The notes under the pieces were generated by a model. The model saw only the letters and a program-made list of their open reading frames with translations. It made no database searches and had not been told where the DNA came from. This document shows, piece after piece, positions 19,252-31,288 of a DNA stretch of 64,000 bases. The position numbers and the translations under genes were made by a program. The first letter of the stretch is position 1, and each line of letters starts with the position of its first letter. The stretch spans positions 310,001 through 374,000 of the forward strand of contig NZ_WQHP01000004.1 in the NCBI RefSeq assembly GCF_013035315.1, read 5' to 3'. Source of the DNA: Ruegeria arenilitoris (GTDB lineage: Bacteria; Pseudomonadota; Alphaproteobacteria; Rhodobacterales; Rhodobacteraceae).

Positions 19252-20271
19252 ATGCCGACACTCAACGAACCCAAGCTAATCGCTGGGAACGCTAACCTTC
19301 CTCTTGCCGAATCCATCTCGCGACGCATGAGCCTGTATCGCGGCGTTGATCAGAACCTGGTCGATGCGCGTGTCGAACGCTTCAACGACGGCGAAATCTT
19401 TGTCGAGGTATTCGAGAATGTGCGCGGTGAGGACATGTTCATTGTCCAGCCGACCTCGAACCCGGCCAACGATAACTTGATGGAGCTGCTGATCATCGCG
19501 GATGCGCTGCGCCGTTCATCGGCTCAACGGATTACAGCCGTGATACCTTACTTCGGCTACGCACGTCAGGATCGCCGCACCAAAGCCCGTACGCCCATCT
19601 CTGCGAAGCTGGTGGCCAATATGTTAACCGGCGCTGGGATCGAGCGGGTTCTGACCATGGATCTGCATGCGGCGCAGATTCAGGGCTTTTTCGATATTCC
19701 GGTGGACAACTTGTATGCCTCGCCGATCTTCGCTCTGGATGTGAAGCACCAGTTCCAGGACTGCCTGGATGAAATCATGGTGGTCTCGCCCGACGTCGGC
19801 GGCGTGGCCCGCGCGCGTGAGTTGGCCAAACGGATCGAAGCGCCGCTATCGATCGTCGACAAGCGTCGCGAGAAGGCCGGTGAAGTGGCTGAGATGACCG
19901 TAATCGGCGACGTCAAAGACAAGATCTGCCTGATCGTGGACGACATGTGCGACACCGCTGGTACGCTCTGCAAAGCGGCGCAGGTGCTGCTGGACAATGG
20001 TGCGAAAGAGGTCCACTCGTACATCACTCACGGCGTCATGAGCGGCCCTGCCGTTGAACGAGTGACCAATTCGGTGATGAAATCGCTGGTCCTGACGGAC
20101 ACGATCCAGCCGACACTGGAAGTTGCCAAAGCCAAGAATATCCGCATCGTGCCAACCGCGCCGATCTTCACGCAGGCAATCCTGAACATCTGGAACGGCA
20201 CGAGCGTCTCCTCGCTGTTTGAGGACAAGACTCTGACACCGATCTACGAGTCGATGTACCATATGGACTGA
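19252..20271 (+). CDS. prs: Ribose-phosphate pyrophosphokinase
   Basis: A 339-residue cytoplasmic enzyme making PRPP from ribose 5-phosphate and ATP, feeding purine, pyrimidine, histidine and NAD synthesis. Motifs include [30 protein letters not shown], and the PRPP loop [13 protein letters not shown]. It is followed by a terminator and then rpiB, which supplies ribose 5-phosphate, so the pair makes metabolic sense. Confidence 0.97.
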   Translation: MPTLNEPKLIAGNANLPLAESISRRMSLYRGVDQNLVDARVERFNDGEIFVEVFENVRGEDMFIVQPTSNPANDNLMELLIIADALRRSSAQRITAVIPYFGYARQDRRTKARTPISAKLVANMLTGAGIERVLTMDLHAAQIQGFFDIPVDNLYASPIFALDVKHQFQDCLDEIMVVSPDVGGVARARELAKRIEAPLSIVDKRREKAGEVAEMTVIGDVKDKICLIVDDMCDTAGTLCKAAQVLLDNGAKEVHSYITHGVMSGPAVERVTNSVMKSLVLTDTIQPTLEVAKAKNIRIVPTAPIFTQAILNIWNGTSVSSLFEDKTLTPIYESMYHMD

Positions 20272-20278
20272 CCGAGCT

Positions 20279-20303
20279 GGGCGGCCCTTAAGCCGTCCTT
20301 TTT
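20279..20303 (+). terminator. Intrinsic terminator after prs
   Basis: GGGCGGC (20279-20285), loop of six, GCCGTCC (20292-20298, one G-U pair), then five T. It lies seven bases after the prs stop and 28 bases before the rpiB start, so it may attenuate read-through into rpiB. Confidence 0.75.
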
Positions 20304-20331
20304 CGTCAACACAACAACACAGGATGTTCCC

Positions 20332-20781
20332 GTGACAGCCTCAAAACGTATAGTTCTCTCCAGTGACCACGCAGCCATTGAGCTGCGTCAGGCGGTCGCT
20401 AACCATATCGCCGCCAAAGGTTGGGAGGTCGTGGATATCGGCCCCAAAACGCCCGAGAGCACGCATTACCCAATCCATGGGAAAGCCGCCGCACAGGCCG
20501 TCGCTTCGGGCGATTGCCAGATGGGGATCATCCTGTGCGGCACAGGTCAGGGCATCATGATGGCCGCGAACAAGGTTCCCGGCATCCGCTGCGGCGTGTG
20601 TTCCGACGCATTCTCGGCCCGCATGATCCGCGAACACAACAACGCCAACATGCTGTCCATCGGCGCGCGTGTTGTGGGTGAAGGTCAGGCGCTGGATATT
20701 GTCGACGCGTTTTTGGGTGCCGAGTTCGAAGGCGGCCGCCATGCGACCCGTGTGGACATGATTGAGGGGCAAGACGGCTGA
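20332..20781 (+). CDS. rpiB: Ribose 5-phosphate isomerase B
   Basis: A 149-residue RpiB/LacA/LacB family enzyme interconverting ribose 5-phosphate and ribulose 5-phosphate. Motifs are SSDHAAIELR at the N-terminus, CGTGQGIMMAANK with the active-site Cys, and EHNNANMLSIGARVVG. It starts at GTG (20332) with AGGA upstream; no better ATG is in frame. Confidence 0.95.
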   Translation: MTASKRIVLSSDHAAIELRQAVANHIAAKGWEVVDIGPKTPESTHYPIHGKAAAQAVASGDCQMGIILCGTGQGIMMAANKVPGIRCGVCSDAFSARMIREHNNANMLSIGARVVGEGQALDIVDAFLGAEFEGGRHATRVDMIEGQDG

Positions 20782-20807
20782 AACGTCGTTAACCCCAGTC
20801 AAACGAC

Positions 20808-20832
20808 AGGGCCCCGATCGGGGCCCTTTTTT
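20808..20832 (+). terminator. Intrinsic terminator of rpiB
   Basis: A self-complementary AGGGCCCCGATCGGGGCCCT (20808-20827) followed by six T. The T-run touches the stop codon of the convergent lectin gene (20831-20833), so the terminator serves mainly rpiB. Confidence 0.9.
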
Positions 20833-21181
20833 ATGAGATGTCCCAGTCATCCTCATGCGCGACTTCGCCGATGGCGGTCCACGTCACGCGGATCCGCGCG
20901 ATCCGTGTGTCCGACCACGTCCGAAACACCGCGCTGAAACTGTTCGCTGTGATATCTTCTGCGCGCACCTCGGCCCGCAAAGCAGAAGAAGTATCCACAT
21001 CCCACAAAGACACGCCAATCTGAACCACCGGCGCGGATCTGAAAGGTTGGCTGAATGTGATGGTTGAACGGCGCTCGCGCGGACCTTCTCCGGTCCACAT
21101 GTCACCGCCGTCGGCAAACTCGGAAAACAATACTGTCTCGCCCTGGTCAATGCCAATCGGGTGGGTTTTAAACGTCTTCAT
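20831..21181 (-). CDS. H-type lectin domain protein
   Basis: A 116-residue protein with a beta-rich H-type lectin domain over most of its length. The core reads PVVQIGVSLWDVD, then FSAVFRTWSDTRIARIRVTW, as in invertebrate and bacterial H-type lectins that bind N-acetylgalactosamine. No signal peptide is evident. Function in bacteria is not established. It lies downstream of the atp operon terminator on the same strand, so it probably has its own promoter. Confidence 0.8.
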   Translation of the reverse strand: MKTFKTHPIGIDQGETVLFSEFADGGDMWTGEGPRERRSTITFSQPFRSAPVVQIGVSLWDVDTSSALRAEVRAEDITANSFSAVFRTWSDTRIARIRVTWTAIGEVAHEDDWDIS

Positions 21182-21237
21182 TCATTCGTCTTTATCAATG
21201 AATTCCGAAACCGTACCTCGGAAACTCGTTAAAATCA

Positions 21238-21269
21238 CTAAAAAAAACGGCCCCGCATTGGCAGGGCCG
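21238..21269 (-). terminator. Intrinsic terminator of the atp operon
   Basis: On the minus strand ACGGCCC (21263-21269) pairs with GGGCCGT (21246-21252), followed by a run of about eight T (plus-strand A-run 21238-21246). It lies 27 bases after the atpC stop. Confidence 0.88.
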
Positions 21270-21296
21270 TCTTCTATCTTTGGAATTGCGAGAACC

Positions 21297-21707
21297 TTAC
21301 AGGCTCATATGCGTCCCAAGGGCTTCCATGTCGGCCAGCAGCTTGGCGGCGTCATCGACGATGGTTTGATCATCGCCTTCTTTTGCCGCCTCGTGCGAGG
21401 CGCGAGCTTCGGCGATCATCTCGTCCAGATGCGAACGGGTCACTTCCGAAACCGGGATCGCCTTTTCGGCCAGAACCGACAGGCTGTCGCCGTTGATCTG
21501 AGCAAACCCACCGGTGACCAGGTATTCGCTGGAGCCTTCGGGTGCCTCGACCTTTAGGACGCCCGGGCGCAGCGTGGTAATGGTAGGGGCATGATCGGGC
21601 ATTGCCGTCATGTCCCCGTCCGCGCCGGGAATCTGGACCGCGGTGGCCGCAAGCGAAGCTAGGCTCCGCTCGGGGCTGACGAGGTCGAATTGCATCGTGT
21701 TTGCCAT
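21297..21707 (-). CDS. atpC: F1 ATP synthase epsilon subunit
   Basis: A 136-residue central-stalk subunit that couples rotation and can inhibit hydrolysis. The beta-sandwich domain has [12 protein letters not shown] and [19 protein letters not shown]; the C-terminal helical part is short and acidic. It is last in the operon, 12 bases after atpD. Confidence 0.97.
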   Translation of the reverse strand: MANTMQFDLVSPERSLASLAATAVQIPGADGDMTAMPDHAPTITTLRPGVLKVEAPEGSSEYLVTGGFAQINGDSLSVLAEKAIPVSEVTRSHLDEMIAEARASHEAAKEGDDQTIVDDAAKLLADMEALGTHMSL

Positions 21708-21719
21708 CAGGGATACTCC

Positions 21720-23162
<1,443 letters not shown>

Positions 23163-24038
23163 TTACAGCGCTTCGGCGCCGGAAATAATTTCAATCAGCT
23201 CGTTGGTGATCACGGCCTGACGCGAGCGGTTGAACTGGATCGTCAGCTTGTCGATCATCTCACCCGCGTTGCGTGTCGCGTTGTCCATCGCGGACATCCG
23301 TGCACCCTGTTCAGACGCTCCGTTTTCGAGCAGAGCCGAGAAGATCGCGGTCGCAACCCCCTTGGGCAGCAGGTCGGCCAGAATGGCCTCTTCGCTGGGC
23401 TCGTAATCGAAGATGGCACCGCTGTCGTCACCCTCGGTTTCCTCGAACGAGGCGGGGATGACCTGCTGTGCCGTCGGGATCTGGGTCACAACGTTGACGA
23501 ACTTCGAGTAGAAGATCGTGGCAACGTCGAACTCACCCGCGTCAAAGCGAGACAGGACGTCCTTGGCGATGTCTTGCGCGTTGTTGTATCCAATGCGCTT
23601 GACCTCACTCAGGTCGATATGTCCAACGAACAGATCGCCAAAATCACGCTTGAGCGCGTCGCGGCCCTTCTTGCCGACAGTCAAAACCTTGACTGTCTTG
23701 CCCTTCAGGCGCAGCTCTTCCGCCTTTTGGCGGGCCAGCTTGGCGATGTTCGAGTTGAAGCCGCCGCAGAGGCCGCGTTCAGCTGTCATGACAACCAGCA
23801 GATGGACATCATCACTGCCCGTACCTCGGAGCAGCTTGGGGGCGCTGTCGCTGCCCCCGACCGAAGCCGCCAGCCCCGCCATCACGGCATTGAACCGCTC
23901 GGCATAGGGACGCGAGGCTTCGGCAGATTCCTGGGCGCGGCGCAGTTTTGCAGCCGCGACCATCTGCATGGCCTTGGTGATCTTGCGGGTCGATTTGACC
24001 GACTCGATCCTGTTTTTAAGATCCTTAAGATTTGGCAT
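23163..24038 (-). CDS. atpG: F1 ATP synthase gamma subunit
   Basis: A 291-residue rotor shaft. The N-terminal helix [22 protein letters not shown] and the C-terminal helix with [20 protein letters not shown] are the conserved coiled-coil ends. [11 protein letters not shown] is the central Rossmann-like motif. Length is normal. It lies 15 bases after atpA. Confidence 0.99.
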   Translation of the reverse strand: MPNLKDLKNRIESVKSTRKITKAMQMVAAAKLRRAQESAEASRPYAERFNAVMAGLAASVGGSDSAPKLLRGTGSDDVHLLVVMTAERGLCGGFNSNIAKLARQKAEELRLKGKTVKVLTVGKKGRDALKRDFGDLFVGHIDLSEVKRIGYNNAQDIAKDVLSRFDAGEFDVATIFYSKFVNVVTQIPTAQQVIPASFEETEGDDSGAIFDYEPSEEAILADLLPKGVATAIFSALLENGASEQGARMSAMDNATRNAGEMIDKLTIQFNRSRQAVITNELIEIISGAEAL

Positions 24039-24053
24039 ATGCCCGCCTCTCCC

Positions 24054-25592
24054 TTAAGCGAAGGTTGCGGCGTATTCGTCCAGCGCAGCCTTGATCTTGT
24101 CGGAAGCGTCACCCTTGATCTTGGGATCTTCGTCCGTGATCCACTGAAGCAGATCCGCGTGTTTGCCACGCAGGTGCGCCAGCAGGCCAGCTTCGTAACG
24201 GCCAACGTCGGACACATCGATCTTGTCGAGGTAACCGTTGGTACCTGCAAAGATGACACAGACGATTTCAGCGTTGGTCAGCGGCGAGTACTGCGGCTGT
24301 TTCATCAGCTCGGTCAGACGCGCACCACGGTTCAGCAGCTGCTGGGTCGCGGCGTCAAGGTCGGAACCGAACTGCGCAAACGCAGCCATTTCGCGGTACT
24401 GAGCCAGCTCCAGCTTAACCGGACCGGCAACCGACTTCATCGAGTTGGTCTGAGCCGAAGAGCCCACACGCGAAACCGACAGACCGGTGTTCACAGCAGG
24501 ACGGATGCCCTGGTAGAACAGTTCGGTTTCAAGGAAGATCTGGCCGTCGGTGATCGAGATCACGTTGGTCGGAATAAACGCCGAAACGTCACCACCTTGC
24601 GTTTCGATAACCGGCAGAGCGGTCAGCGAACCGGCACCGAAGTCTTCGTTCAGCTTCGCCGAACGTTCCAGCAGGCGCGAGTGGAGGTAGAAAACGTCGC
24701 CAGGATAGGCTTCACGTCCGGGCGGGCGACGCAGCAGCAGCGACATCTGACGATACGAAACAGCCTGTTTCGAAAGGTCATCATAGATGATCAGCGCGTG
24801 GCGGCCGTTGTCACGGAAGTATTCGGCCATCGCGGTTGCGGCGTAGGGTGCCAGGAACTGCATCGGTGCCGGGTCGGACGCGGTTGCGGCCACAACGATC
24901 GAGTATTCAATCGCACCGGATTCTTCCAGTTTCTTCACCAGCTGCGCAACGGTCGAACGCTTTTGACCGATCGCAACGTAAACGCAGTACAGTTTCTTCG
25001 ACTCGTCGTCGCCTGCTGCGTCGTTGTAGGTTTTCTGGTTCAGGATCGCGTCCAGAGCAACGGCGGTTTTACCGGTCTGACGGTCACCAATGATCAGCTC
25101 ACGCTGGCCACGGCCAATCGGGATCATCGCGTCAACCGATTTCAGGCCGGTTGCCATCGGCTCGTGAACCGATTTACGCGGGATGATGCCGGGGGCTTTA
25201 ACGTCTGCAACGCCTCGCTTGGTCGCGTTGATCGGGCCTTTGCCGTCCAGCGGGTTGCCCAGACCGTCAACAACGCGGCCCAGCAGCTCGTCACCGATCG
25301 GAACGTCCACGATCGAGTTGGTGCGCTTGACGGTGTCACCTTCTTTGATGTCACGGTCGGAGCCGAAGATAACGACACCGACGTTGTCGCTTTCCAGGTT
25401 CAGAGCCATGCCCATGATGCCACCGGGGAATTCGACCATTTCACCCGCTTGCACATTGTCCAGGCCGTATACACGGGCAATCCCGTCACCGACGCTCAGC
25501 ACGCGGCCGATCTCGGCCACTTCGGCTTCTTGACCAAAATTCTTGATCTGGTCCTTCAGGATTGCAGAAATCTCTGCAGCTTGGATTCCCAT
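24054..25592 (-). CDS. atpA: F1 ATP synthase alpha subunit
   Basis: A 512-residue non-catalytic nucleotide-binding subunit. The N-terminus [19 protein letters not shown]-loop [13 protein letters not shown], and [15 protein letters not shown] are typical. The start codon directly follows the atpH stop without a gap. Confidence 0.99.
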   Translation of the reverse strand: MGIQAAEISAILKDQIKNFGQEAEVAEIGRVLSVGDGIARVYGLDNVQAGEMVEFPGGIMGMALNLESDNVGVVIFGSDRDIKEGDTVKRTNSIVDVPIGDELLGRVVDGLGNPLDGKGPINATKRGVADVKAPGIIPRKSVHEPMATGLKSVDAMIPIGRGQRELIIGDRQTGKTAVALDAILNQKTYNDAAGDDESKKLYCVYVAIGQKRSTVAQLVKKLEESGAIEYSIVVAATASDPAPMQFLAPYAATAMAEYFRDNGRHALIIYDDLSKQAVSYRQMSLLLRRPPGREAYPGDVFYLHSRLLERSAKLNEDFGAGSLTALPVIETQGGDVSAFIPTNVISITDGQIFLETELFYQGIRPAVNTGLSVSRVGSSAQTNSMKSVAGPVKLELAQYREMAAFAQFGSDLDAATQQLLNRGARLTELMKQPQYSPLTNAEIVCVIFAGTNGYLDKIDVSDVGRYEAGLLAHLRGKHADLLQWITDEDPKIKGDASDKIKAALDEYAATFA

Positions 25593-26153
25593 TTATCCGA
25601 CCTCTTTCATTGCATTCTGTAGGGAGTTCAGCTTCGAACGGATCGAGCTATCGATCATTTTCGAGCCCACTTTAACGACAAGACCGCCGATGAGGCTTTC
25701 ATCCACGGTCGCATTGATAGTCACGGTCTTGCCCACGCGCTCGGACAGCGTCTTGGACAGTTTTTCCATTTGCGTCTTGGTCAGCGCCTTGGCCGAGGCA
25801 ACATCGGCAGTCACTTCGCCACGCTCGTCAGCCAGCATGTCGCGCAGAACCTGCACCAGTTGCGGCACAACGAACAGGCGGCGTTTCTGTGCCATCAGAC
25901 CCAGCGTGTTGCGCAGGATGGCGTGCAGACCCATTTTGTCAGCGATTGCGGTAATGGCGCCTTCTTGTTCGGCGCGCGAAACCAGAGGCGATGAGATCAG
26001 GTCGCGCAGTTCGGCGCTTTCGCCCAATGCTGCTGCCAGATCGTTGATTCCGGTTTCCAGACCTGCGAGGTCATTATTCTCTTTGGCGATCTCAAAGATC
26101 GCGGTGGCATAGCGCTCGGCGATGCCTGTGGAAATCGAAGCTGGTTCGGACAC
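25593..26153 (-). CDS. atpH: F1 ATP synthase delta subunit
   Basis: A 186-residue peripheral-stalk subunit linking F1 to F0. The N-terminal helical bundle has ISTGIAERYATAIFEIAKE and the C-terminal motif is IGGLVVKVGSKMIDSSIRSKL. Two GTG codons lie close together (26159 and 26153). I choose 26153 because a GGAAGG ribosome site sits six bases upstream of it, whereas it abuts the first. F0 genes are absent, as usual in alphaproteobacteria where they form a separate operon. Confidence 0.95.
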   Translation of the reverse strand: MSEPASISTGIAERYATAIFEIAKENNDLAGLETGINDLAAALGESAELRDLISSPLVSRAEQEGAITAIADKMGLHAILRNTLGLMAQKRRLFVVPQLVQVLRDMLADERGEVTADVASAKALTKTQMEKLSKTLSERVGKTVTINATVDESLIGGLVVKVGSKMIDSSIRSKLNSLQNAMKEVG

Positions 26154-26220
26154 GTCCACCCTTCCGATATTTTGGGCCCCGAATTCGCGTTGCGGCAGCT
26201 ACCCCGGGGGCGTGAAGAAA

Positions 26221-26240
26221 CCCCGGCCAGACGGTCGGGG
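26221..26240 (-). terminator. Terminator-like hairpin in the atp leader
   Basis: On the minus strand CCCCGACC, four-base loop, GGCCGGGG forms an 8-bp stem (one G-U) followed by TTTCTTC. It lies 68 bases upstream of the atpH GTG and downstream of the putative promoter. It could attenuate the atp transcript or stop transcripts coming from the methyltransferase gene. Confidence 0.5.
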
Positions 26241-26287
26241 ATCAAAATCACCGGGGATGTAGCAGAGCCTAACCCAGCTAGCAACAT

Positions 26288-26315
26288 ATTATCACGGCAA
26301 TAGGTTTATCCACAA
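26288..26315 (-). promoter_or_regulatory. Putative atp operon promoter
   Basis: TTGTGG (26310-26315) and GATAAT (26288-26293), 16 bases apart on the minus strand. The -10 matches five of six consensus bases and the -35 three of six. It would give a leader of about 125 bases. Confidence 0.35.
26306..26314 (+). promoter_or_regulatory. Perfect DnaA-box 9-mer upstream of the atp operon
   Basis: The plus strand reads TTATCCACA, the canonical high-affinity DnaA site. It overlaps the putative atp -35 element, so DnaA binding there could affect atp transcription. A single box in an AT-rich stretch may also be chance. Confidence 0.5.
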
Positions 26316-26464
26316 AACATTATTTTTCAGTCACTTAGACAAGGTGCGACCCTTTTATCCGGCTGAGCAGGCCGAAAAATGTTACGAAACTGTAGGTTTT
26401 TGCGATTCCTGTGTCCTTTTTCCCTCATTTTTCTCGATTTGACGGGGGAAAGATGACGCGTATA

Positions 26465-27199
26465 TCAGGCAGGCTTCAAAAGCCCATCAAGCGCTTTGAT
26501 CGGGCGGCGCTCGGCCTCCTTCGTGACGTTGCCGCTGGGGGGACGGATATGCTTTGTCACTTCGACCATCAGAACACCGCCCGCCATTATGGTTGGCAAG
26601 CGCTGGCCGGTCTTTTCGATCAGACTGCCGGATTTCAGCCAAAACCGGCGGAAGGATGGCGGCAGGTACAGGGCCGAACAATGGCTTTCCGGGATGAAGT
26701 GATGCGCCTTAAGCTGATTTTCCAGCTGCGTTGCTGAATAGGGCCGACCAAAGCCGAACGGCGTTCGATCAGTCCGCGACCACAGCCCCGCCCGGTTTGG
26801 CACGATAAAGTATGCACGCCCCCCGGGGCCAAGGACACGCCAACACTCATTCAGCAATTGGCTGGGCCGCTGCGTTGTCTCAAGCCCATGCATCACGACC
26901 AGTTTGTCAACATGGCCGGTTTCGATCGGCCACAAGGTCTCCTCCGTCAGAACGGACACATTGGGCATCCCTGCGGGCCACGGCATGACCCCTTGTGGCC
27001 CCGGCATCAGCCCAATGACGCGCCGAGCATCCGCAAGGTAAGGGCGCAGCAGCGGTACCGCGAACCCAAAGCCGACGACCGTTTGCCCTTTGGCCTCTGG
27101 CCATTGCTGGGTCAGGCGCCCACGGATCGCAGCCTGCGCCGCACGCCCGAGGGTGCTGCGATAGTAGAAATTCCTCAAATCCTGCACATCAAGATGCAT
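26465..27199 (-). CDS. SAM-dependent methyltransferase-like protein
   Basis: A 244-residue class I methyltransferase-like protein. Residues 39-60 look like the SAM-binding beta1-loop ([15 protein letters not shown]), although the glycine-rich loop is weaker than usual. [20 protein letters not shown] and [18 protein letters not shown] are post-I and motif III-like. Substrate unknown. The ATG at 27199 is used. It is divergent from gloB with 61 bases between starts. Confidence 0.8.
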   Translation of the reverse strand: MHLDVQDLRNFYYRSTLGRAAQAAIRGRLTQQWPEAKGQTVVGFGFAVPLLRPYLADARRVIGLMPGPQGVMPWPAGMPNVSVLTEETLWPIETGHVDKLVVMHGLETTQRPSQLLNECWRVLGPGGRAYFIVPNRAGLWSRTDRTPFGFGRPYSATQLENQLKAHHFIPESHCSALYLPPSFRRFWLKSGSLIEKTGQRLPTIMAGGVLMVEVTKHIRPPSGNVTKEAERRPIKALDGLLKPA

Positions 27200-27260
27200 T
27201 GCAGACACCCGGTCAATCGGCTTAGCTGGGCGCAGTCTAGCAACGAAAGGGCAAAAGGCC

Positions 27261-28028
27261 ATGCCTCTTGAGATCGTTACCATCCCATGTCTCAGCGATA
27301 ACTACGCTTTTCTGGCGCATGACGCCGTTAGCGGCAACACCGCCCTGATCGACGCGCCCGAGGCTGGTCCCATTCTGGCCGAGTTGGACAAGCGTGGCTG
27401 GACGCTGACCCACGTCCTTTTGACGCACCACCACTGGGACCACGTGGATGGGTTGCCCGGCATTTTGGAAAAACACTCCGCCAAAGTGATCGGAGCTGCC
27501 GCAGACGCACACCGCCTGCCCCCGTTGGATCAAGAAGTCAGCGACGGTGATAGCTTCGAGTTCGGCGGCGAGCCGGTGCAGGTGATGGACGTTTCAGGCC
27601 ATACGGTCGGACACGTTGCTTATTACATGCCCCAAAGCGCGGTCGTGTTCACCGCCGACAGCCTGATGGCTTTGGGCTGCGGTCGCCTGTTCGAAGGCAC
27701 TGCACCGCAGATGTGGGCCTCGCTCAGCAAACTGGCGGCACTGCCTGATGACACGCTGGTCTGTTCGGGACATGAATACACCCAGTCAAACGCGAAATTT
27801 GCGATTACTGTGGACCCGGGCAATGCCGCACTGCAGCAACGCATGGCCGATATTGATCGTGCGCGGGCAGCTGGCGAACCCACGGTGCCGTCGACTCTGG
27901 CGCTGGAAAAGGCCACTAACCCCTTTCTTCGGGCAACGGATCCGGCGATTCAGGCGCATCTGGGAATGCAAAACGCCGACCCAGCGGAAGTTTTTGCAGA
28001 GATCAGGGCTAGAAAAGACCGCTTCTAG
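27261..28028 (+). CDS. gloB: Hydroxyacylglutathione hydrolase (glyoxalase II)
   Basis: A 255-residue metallo-beta-lactamase-fold enzyme that hydrolyses S-lactoylglutathione to lactate and glutathione in methylglyoxal detoxification. THHHWDH at residues 55-61 binds the dinuclear metal centre, [30 protein letters not shown] and SGHEYTQSN complete the ligand set. Length and C-terminal glutathione-binding part (TNPFLR) are normal. Confidence 0.97.
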   Translation: MPLEIVTIPCLSDNYAFLAHDAVSGNTALIDAPEAGPILAELDKRGWTLTHVLLTHHHWDHVDGLPGILEKHSAKVIGAAADAHRLPPLDQEVSDGDSFEFGGEPVQVMDVSGHTVGHVAYYMPQSAVVFTADSLMALGCGRLFEGTAPQMWASLSKLAALPDDTLVCSGHEYTQSNAKFAITVDPGNAALQQRMADIDRARAAGEPTVPSTLALEKATNPFLRATDPAIQAHLGMQNADPAEVFAEIRARKDRF

Positions 28029-28200
28029 TGCCCAAATTGCCCTCCTCACGGCCACGGTCACGTGAAATGTGACTGTCAAGTGAAAGAAAACCCTTGAAGC
28101 CGGGCCACGATCAACCAAACTCTAATAGTATGAGGACATGGTTGGGATGGGGATCCGGCCGAAGCCTGCCCCTTTCGACCCAAGACAGAGGAGCACCCGC

Positions 28201-30525
28201 GTGCCTTCATTCTCGAGCACATTAGAACAAGCCATTCACGCGGCCCTGGCGGCAGCGAACGAACGGCGTCACGAATTTGCTACGCTAGAGCATCTGCTTC
28301 TGGCGCTGCTGGAAGAACCTGATGCGATCCGCGTCATGAAAGCCTGCAGCGTAGATCTGGATGAACTGCGCAGCACTCTGGTCGAATTCATTGACGAGGA
28401 TCTGTCGAACCTTGTCACAGACATTGACGGCTCAGAAGCCGTCCCTACAGCCGCCTTCCAGCGCGTTATTCAGCGCGCAGCGATCCACGTCCAAAGCTCG
28501 GGCCGGACCGAGGTAACAGGCGCGAACGTGCTGGTTGCCATCTTTGCCGAACGCGAAAGCAACGCTGCCTACTTCCTGCAGGAACAGGACATGACCCGCT
28601 ATGACGCGGTCAACTTCATCGCGCATGGCGTCGCCAAAGACCCGGCCTATGGTGAAAACCGTTCGGTTTCAGGTGCGGATCAGGTTGAGGAAGAGGTTCA
28701 ATCTGGCGCGACCGAAGGCGATCAGAAGGAAAGCGCGCTTGGAAAATACTGCGTTGATCTGAACGCAAAATCCCGTGCTGGCGACGTTGACCCGCTGATC
28801 GGTCGCGCCGATGAGGTCGAGCGCTGCATTCAGGTTCTGTGCCGCCGCCGCAAGAACAACCCACTGTTGGTGGGTGACCCTGGCGTGGGTAAAACAGCGA
28901 TTGCCGAAGGTTTGGCCCATAAGATCGTGGCCGGAGAAGCGCCTGACGTGCTGTCCGAAACCACGATTTATTCGCTGGACATGGGCGCGCTGCTGGCCGG
29001 CACCCGCTATCGCGGTGACTTTGAGGAACGCTTGAAGGCCGTCGTGACCGAGTTAGAAGATCACCCGGACGCAGTGCTTTTCATCGACGAGATTCACACG
29101 GTGATCGGTGCAGGTGCCACTTCGGGCGGTGCCATGGACGCGTCGAACCTGCTGAAGCCTGCCCTGCAGGGCGGCAAGCTGCGCACGATGGGCTCGACCA
29201 CTTACAAGGAGTTCCGCCAGCACTTCGAAAAAGACCGCGCGCTCAGCCGCCGGTTCCAGAAGATCGACGTGAACGAGCCGTCGGTTGAAGACAGCGTGAA
29301 AATCCTGCGCGGCCTGAAGCCCTATTTCGAAAAGCATCACGAGATCAAATATACCGCGGATGCGATCAAGACCGCTGTGGAGCTTTCGGCGCGTTACATC
29401 AACGACCGCAAACTGCCTGACAAGGCCATCGACGTGATCGATGAGGCCGGAGCAGCACAGCATCTGGTCGCGGAAAGCAAGCGCCGCAAGACCATCGGCG
29501 TCAAAGAGATCGAAGCGGTTGTCGCCAAGATTGCGCGCATTCCGCCGAAAAACGTCACCAAGGACGATGCCGAGGTTCTGAAAGACCTCGAAGCCTCGCT
29601 GAAACGGGTGGTGTTTGGTCAGGATGACGCGATTGTCGCGCTGTCCAGTGCCATCAAACTGGCCCGCGCCGGTCTTCGTGAGCCCGAAAAGCCCATCGGC
29701 AACTACCTGTTCGCTGGTCCGACCGGTGTGGGCAAAACCGAGGTGGCGAAGCAATTGGCCGACACTCTGGGTGTGGAGTTGCTGCGGTTCGATATGTCGG
29801 AATACATGGAGAAACACGCGGTCTCCCGTCTGATCGGCGCACCTCCGGGCTATGTCGGATTTGATCAAGGCGGTCTGCTGACCGACGGTGTCGACCAGCA
29901 TCCACATTGCGTGCTGCTGCTGGATGAGATCGAAAAAGCACACCCGGATGTGTTCAATATCCTGTTGCAGGTGATGGACCACGGCGAGTTGACCGATCAC
30001 AATGGCCGCACAGTGAACTTCCGCAACGTGGTACTGATCATGACCTCGAACGCGGGCGCGCAGGAACAGGCAAAGGCTGCCATCGGCTTTGGCCGCGACC
30101 GTCGCGAGGGCGAGGACACCGCAGCGATCGAACGGACCTTCACGCCGGAATTCCGCAACCGTCTGGATGCGGTGATTTCCTTCGCGCCTCTGCCGAAAGA
30201 GGTCATCCTGCAGGTGGTCGAGAAATTCGTCCTGCAACTAGAAGCGCAGCTGCTGGACCGCAACGTGACCATCGACCTGACCAAGAAGGCCGCTGAATGG
30301 TTGGCCGACAAGGGCTATGACGACAAGATGGGCGCACGTCCGCTGGGCCGCGTGATCCAGGAACACATCAAAAAGCCGCTGGCCGAGGAACTGTTGTTCG
30401 GCAAACTGGCCAAGGGTGGTGTGGTCCGCGTCTCGGTGAAGAAGGGTGAGCTGAACCTGGAAATCCTCGGCCCCGATCAGCCGCGCATTCCGGGTGACAA
30501 GCCTCCATTGCTGACAGCGGACTAA
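28201..30525 (+). CDS. clpA: ClpA, ATP-dependent Clp protease ATP-binding subunit
   Basis: A 774-residue AAA+ unfoldase that feeds substrates to ClpP. Two Clp-N repeats occupy residues 1-145, the first AAA domain has GDPGVGKTA, the second GPTGVGKTE, and an IGFG loop near residue 640 is the ClpP contact. I use the GTG at 28201, seven bases after AGAGGAG; it gives the standard N-terminus [15 protein letters not shown]. No clpS lies next to it. A CCCTTGAA sequence at 28091-28098 resembles a heat-shock -35, without a convincing -10. Confidence 0.97.
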   Translation: MPSFSSTLEQAIHAALAAANERRHEFATLEHLLLALLEEPDAIRVMKACSVDLDELRSTLVEFIDEDLSNLVTDIDGSEAVPTAAFQRVIQRAAIHVQSSGRTEVTGANVLVAIFAERESNAAYFLQEQDMTRYDAVNFIAHGVAKDPAYGENRSVSGADQVEEEVQSGATEGDQKESALGKYCVDLNAKSRAGDVDPLIGRADEVERCIQVLCRRRKNNPLLVGDPGVGKTAIAEGLAHKIVAGEAPDVLSETTIYSLDMGALLAGTRYRGDFEERLKAVVTELEDHPDAVLFIDEIHTVIGAGATSGGAMDASNLLKPALQGGKLRTMGSTTYKEFRQHFEKDRALSRRFQKIDVNEPSVEDSVKILRGLKPYFEKHHEIKYTADAIKTAVELSARYINDRKLPDKAIDVIDEAGAAQHLVAESKRRKTIGVKEIEAVVAKIARIPPKNVTKDDAEVLKDLEASLKRVVFGQDDAIVALSSAIKLARAGLREPEKPIGNYLFAGPTGVGKTEVAKQLADTLGVELLRFDMSEYMEKHAVSRLIGAPPGYVGFDQGGLLTDGVDQHPHCVLLLDEIEKAHPDVFNILLQVMDHGELTDHNGRTVNFRNVVLIMTSNAGAQEQAKAAIGFGRDRREGEDTAAIERTFTPEFRNRLDAVISFAPLPKEVILQVVEKFVLQLEAQLLDRNVTIDLTKKAAEWLADKGYDDKMGARPLGRVIQEHIKKPLAEELLFGKLAKGGVVRVSVKKGELNLEILGPDQPRIPGDKPPLLTAD

Positions 30526-30546
30526 GTGACGCCGCACTGCAAACAG

Positions 30547-30576
30547 AAAACCCGCCTTTTGAGGCGGGTTTTTCTT
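30547..30576 (+). terminator. Intrinsic terminator of clpA
   Basis: AACCCGCC (30549-30556), loop of six, GGCGGGTT (30563-30570), continuing into T-rich TTTCTTTT. It lies about 22 bases after the clpA stop. Confidence 0.9.
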
Positions 30577-30634
30577 TTCGGAGTTCTGCGGCTGCGCTTG
30601 GTTGGCCCGAGAGCCGTAAACCGCGAACCCAAAG

Positions 30635-31288
30635 TTATTTTCGAACGCGTGACTGACTGTTTGGCACGGGACACGGTATCGGCATGGCCTTTGGTTGCCT
30701 GTCTCGCGCCGCAAGATACGCCAACAAGAGGCATTGCGCATAGCGCGGCCCTTCAAGACCCTGAGCAAGCGCAGAAAGGATCGCTATCCCCAGGTCGCGC
30801 GCCTTGCGCAGTCGCCCAGCTTTGGACGGCGAGAAATACTCAAAATCTATCAAGCGAGTCTGCTGTCCGTCCCAGCACATATCCCTGAATGCCGGCCGAC
30901 CATGCGCCAGGTCCATCGCGTGCAAACGCGCCAGCGCCCGTCCTGCAGCGCGGCAGGCCTTGAGCTTATCGACCGTTGTGACATAGGCATCTTTGCAAAA
31001 CTTGGTCAGACTGCTTCCGGCGTCCTCAACGACGATGTAATCCGAACCCTCGGCCAGAATCCTTGGTACAGCCACACCGCGGTTCCAGAGATAGAGATGG
31101 GACTGCCGATCCCGATCAAAAGCTTGTTCAGGTTTGCCTTTGACCAGCCAGAGATGTGGCGCAAAACGCTCAACACGCTTTATCCAAAACCGGAGACCTC
31201 GCCGTGTCTGACACAGAGTCACACGTTGATGCGGGGCCTTTAAGGCCTCGTGCATCGCGACGTGTATCTCTGCTGTTTTGTCTTTCAC
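30635..31288 (-). CDS. Putative WaaP/Kdo-kinase-like protein kinase fold
   Basis: A 217-residue protein with the short kinase fold of lipopolysaccharide kinases. The lysine and nucleotide region is around VPRILAEGSDYIVVEDAG, the catalytic loop reads LAHGRPAFRDMCWD, and the metal-binding site is LIDFEYF. Possible substrates are heptose or Kdo of LPS, or a small molecule. I choose the GTG at 31288, five bases after GGAGG; an in-frame GTG at 31294 overlaps that ribosome site. Confidence 0.7.
   Translation of the reverse strand: MKDKTAEIHVAMHEALKAPHQRVTLCQTRRGLRFWIKRVERFAPHLWLVKGKPEQAFDRDRQSHLYLWNRGVAVPRILAEGSDYIVVEDAGSSLTKFCKDAYVTTVDKLKACRAAGRALARLHAMDLAHGRPAFRDMCWDGQQTRLIDFEYFSPSKAGRLRKARDLGIAILSALAQGLEGPRYAQCLLLAYLAARDRQPKAMPIPCPVPNSQSRVRK

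Larger units (their letters stand above)
26154..26464. other. Non-coding leader/promoter region of the atp operon
   Basis: About 310 AT-rich bases between the methyltransferase stop and atpH, with no credible gene. Reading toward atpH it holds a putative -35 TTGTGG (26310-26315) and -10 GATAAT (26288-26293) 16 bases apart, a perfect DnaA-box 9-mer overlapping that -35 (26306-26314), and a terminator-like hairpin (26221-26240) in the probable leader. Confidence 0.6.
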
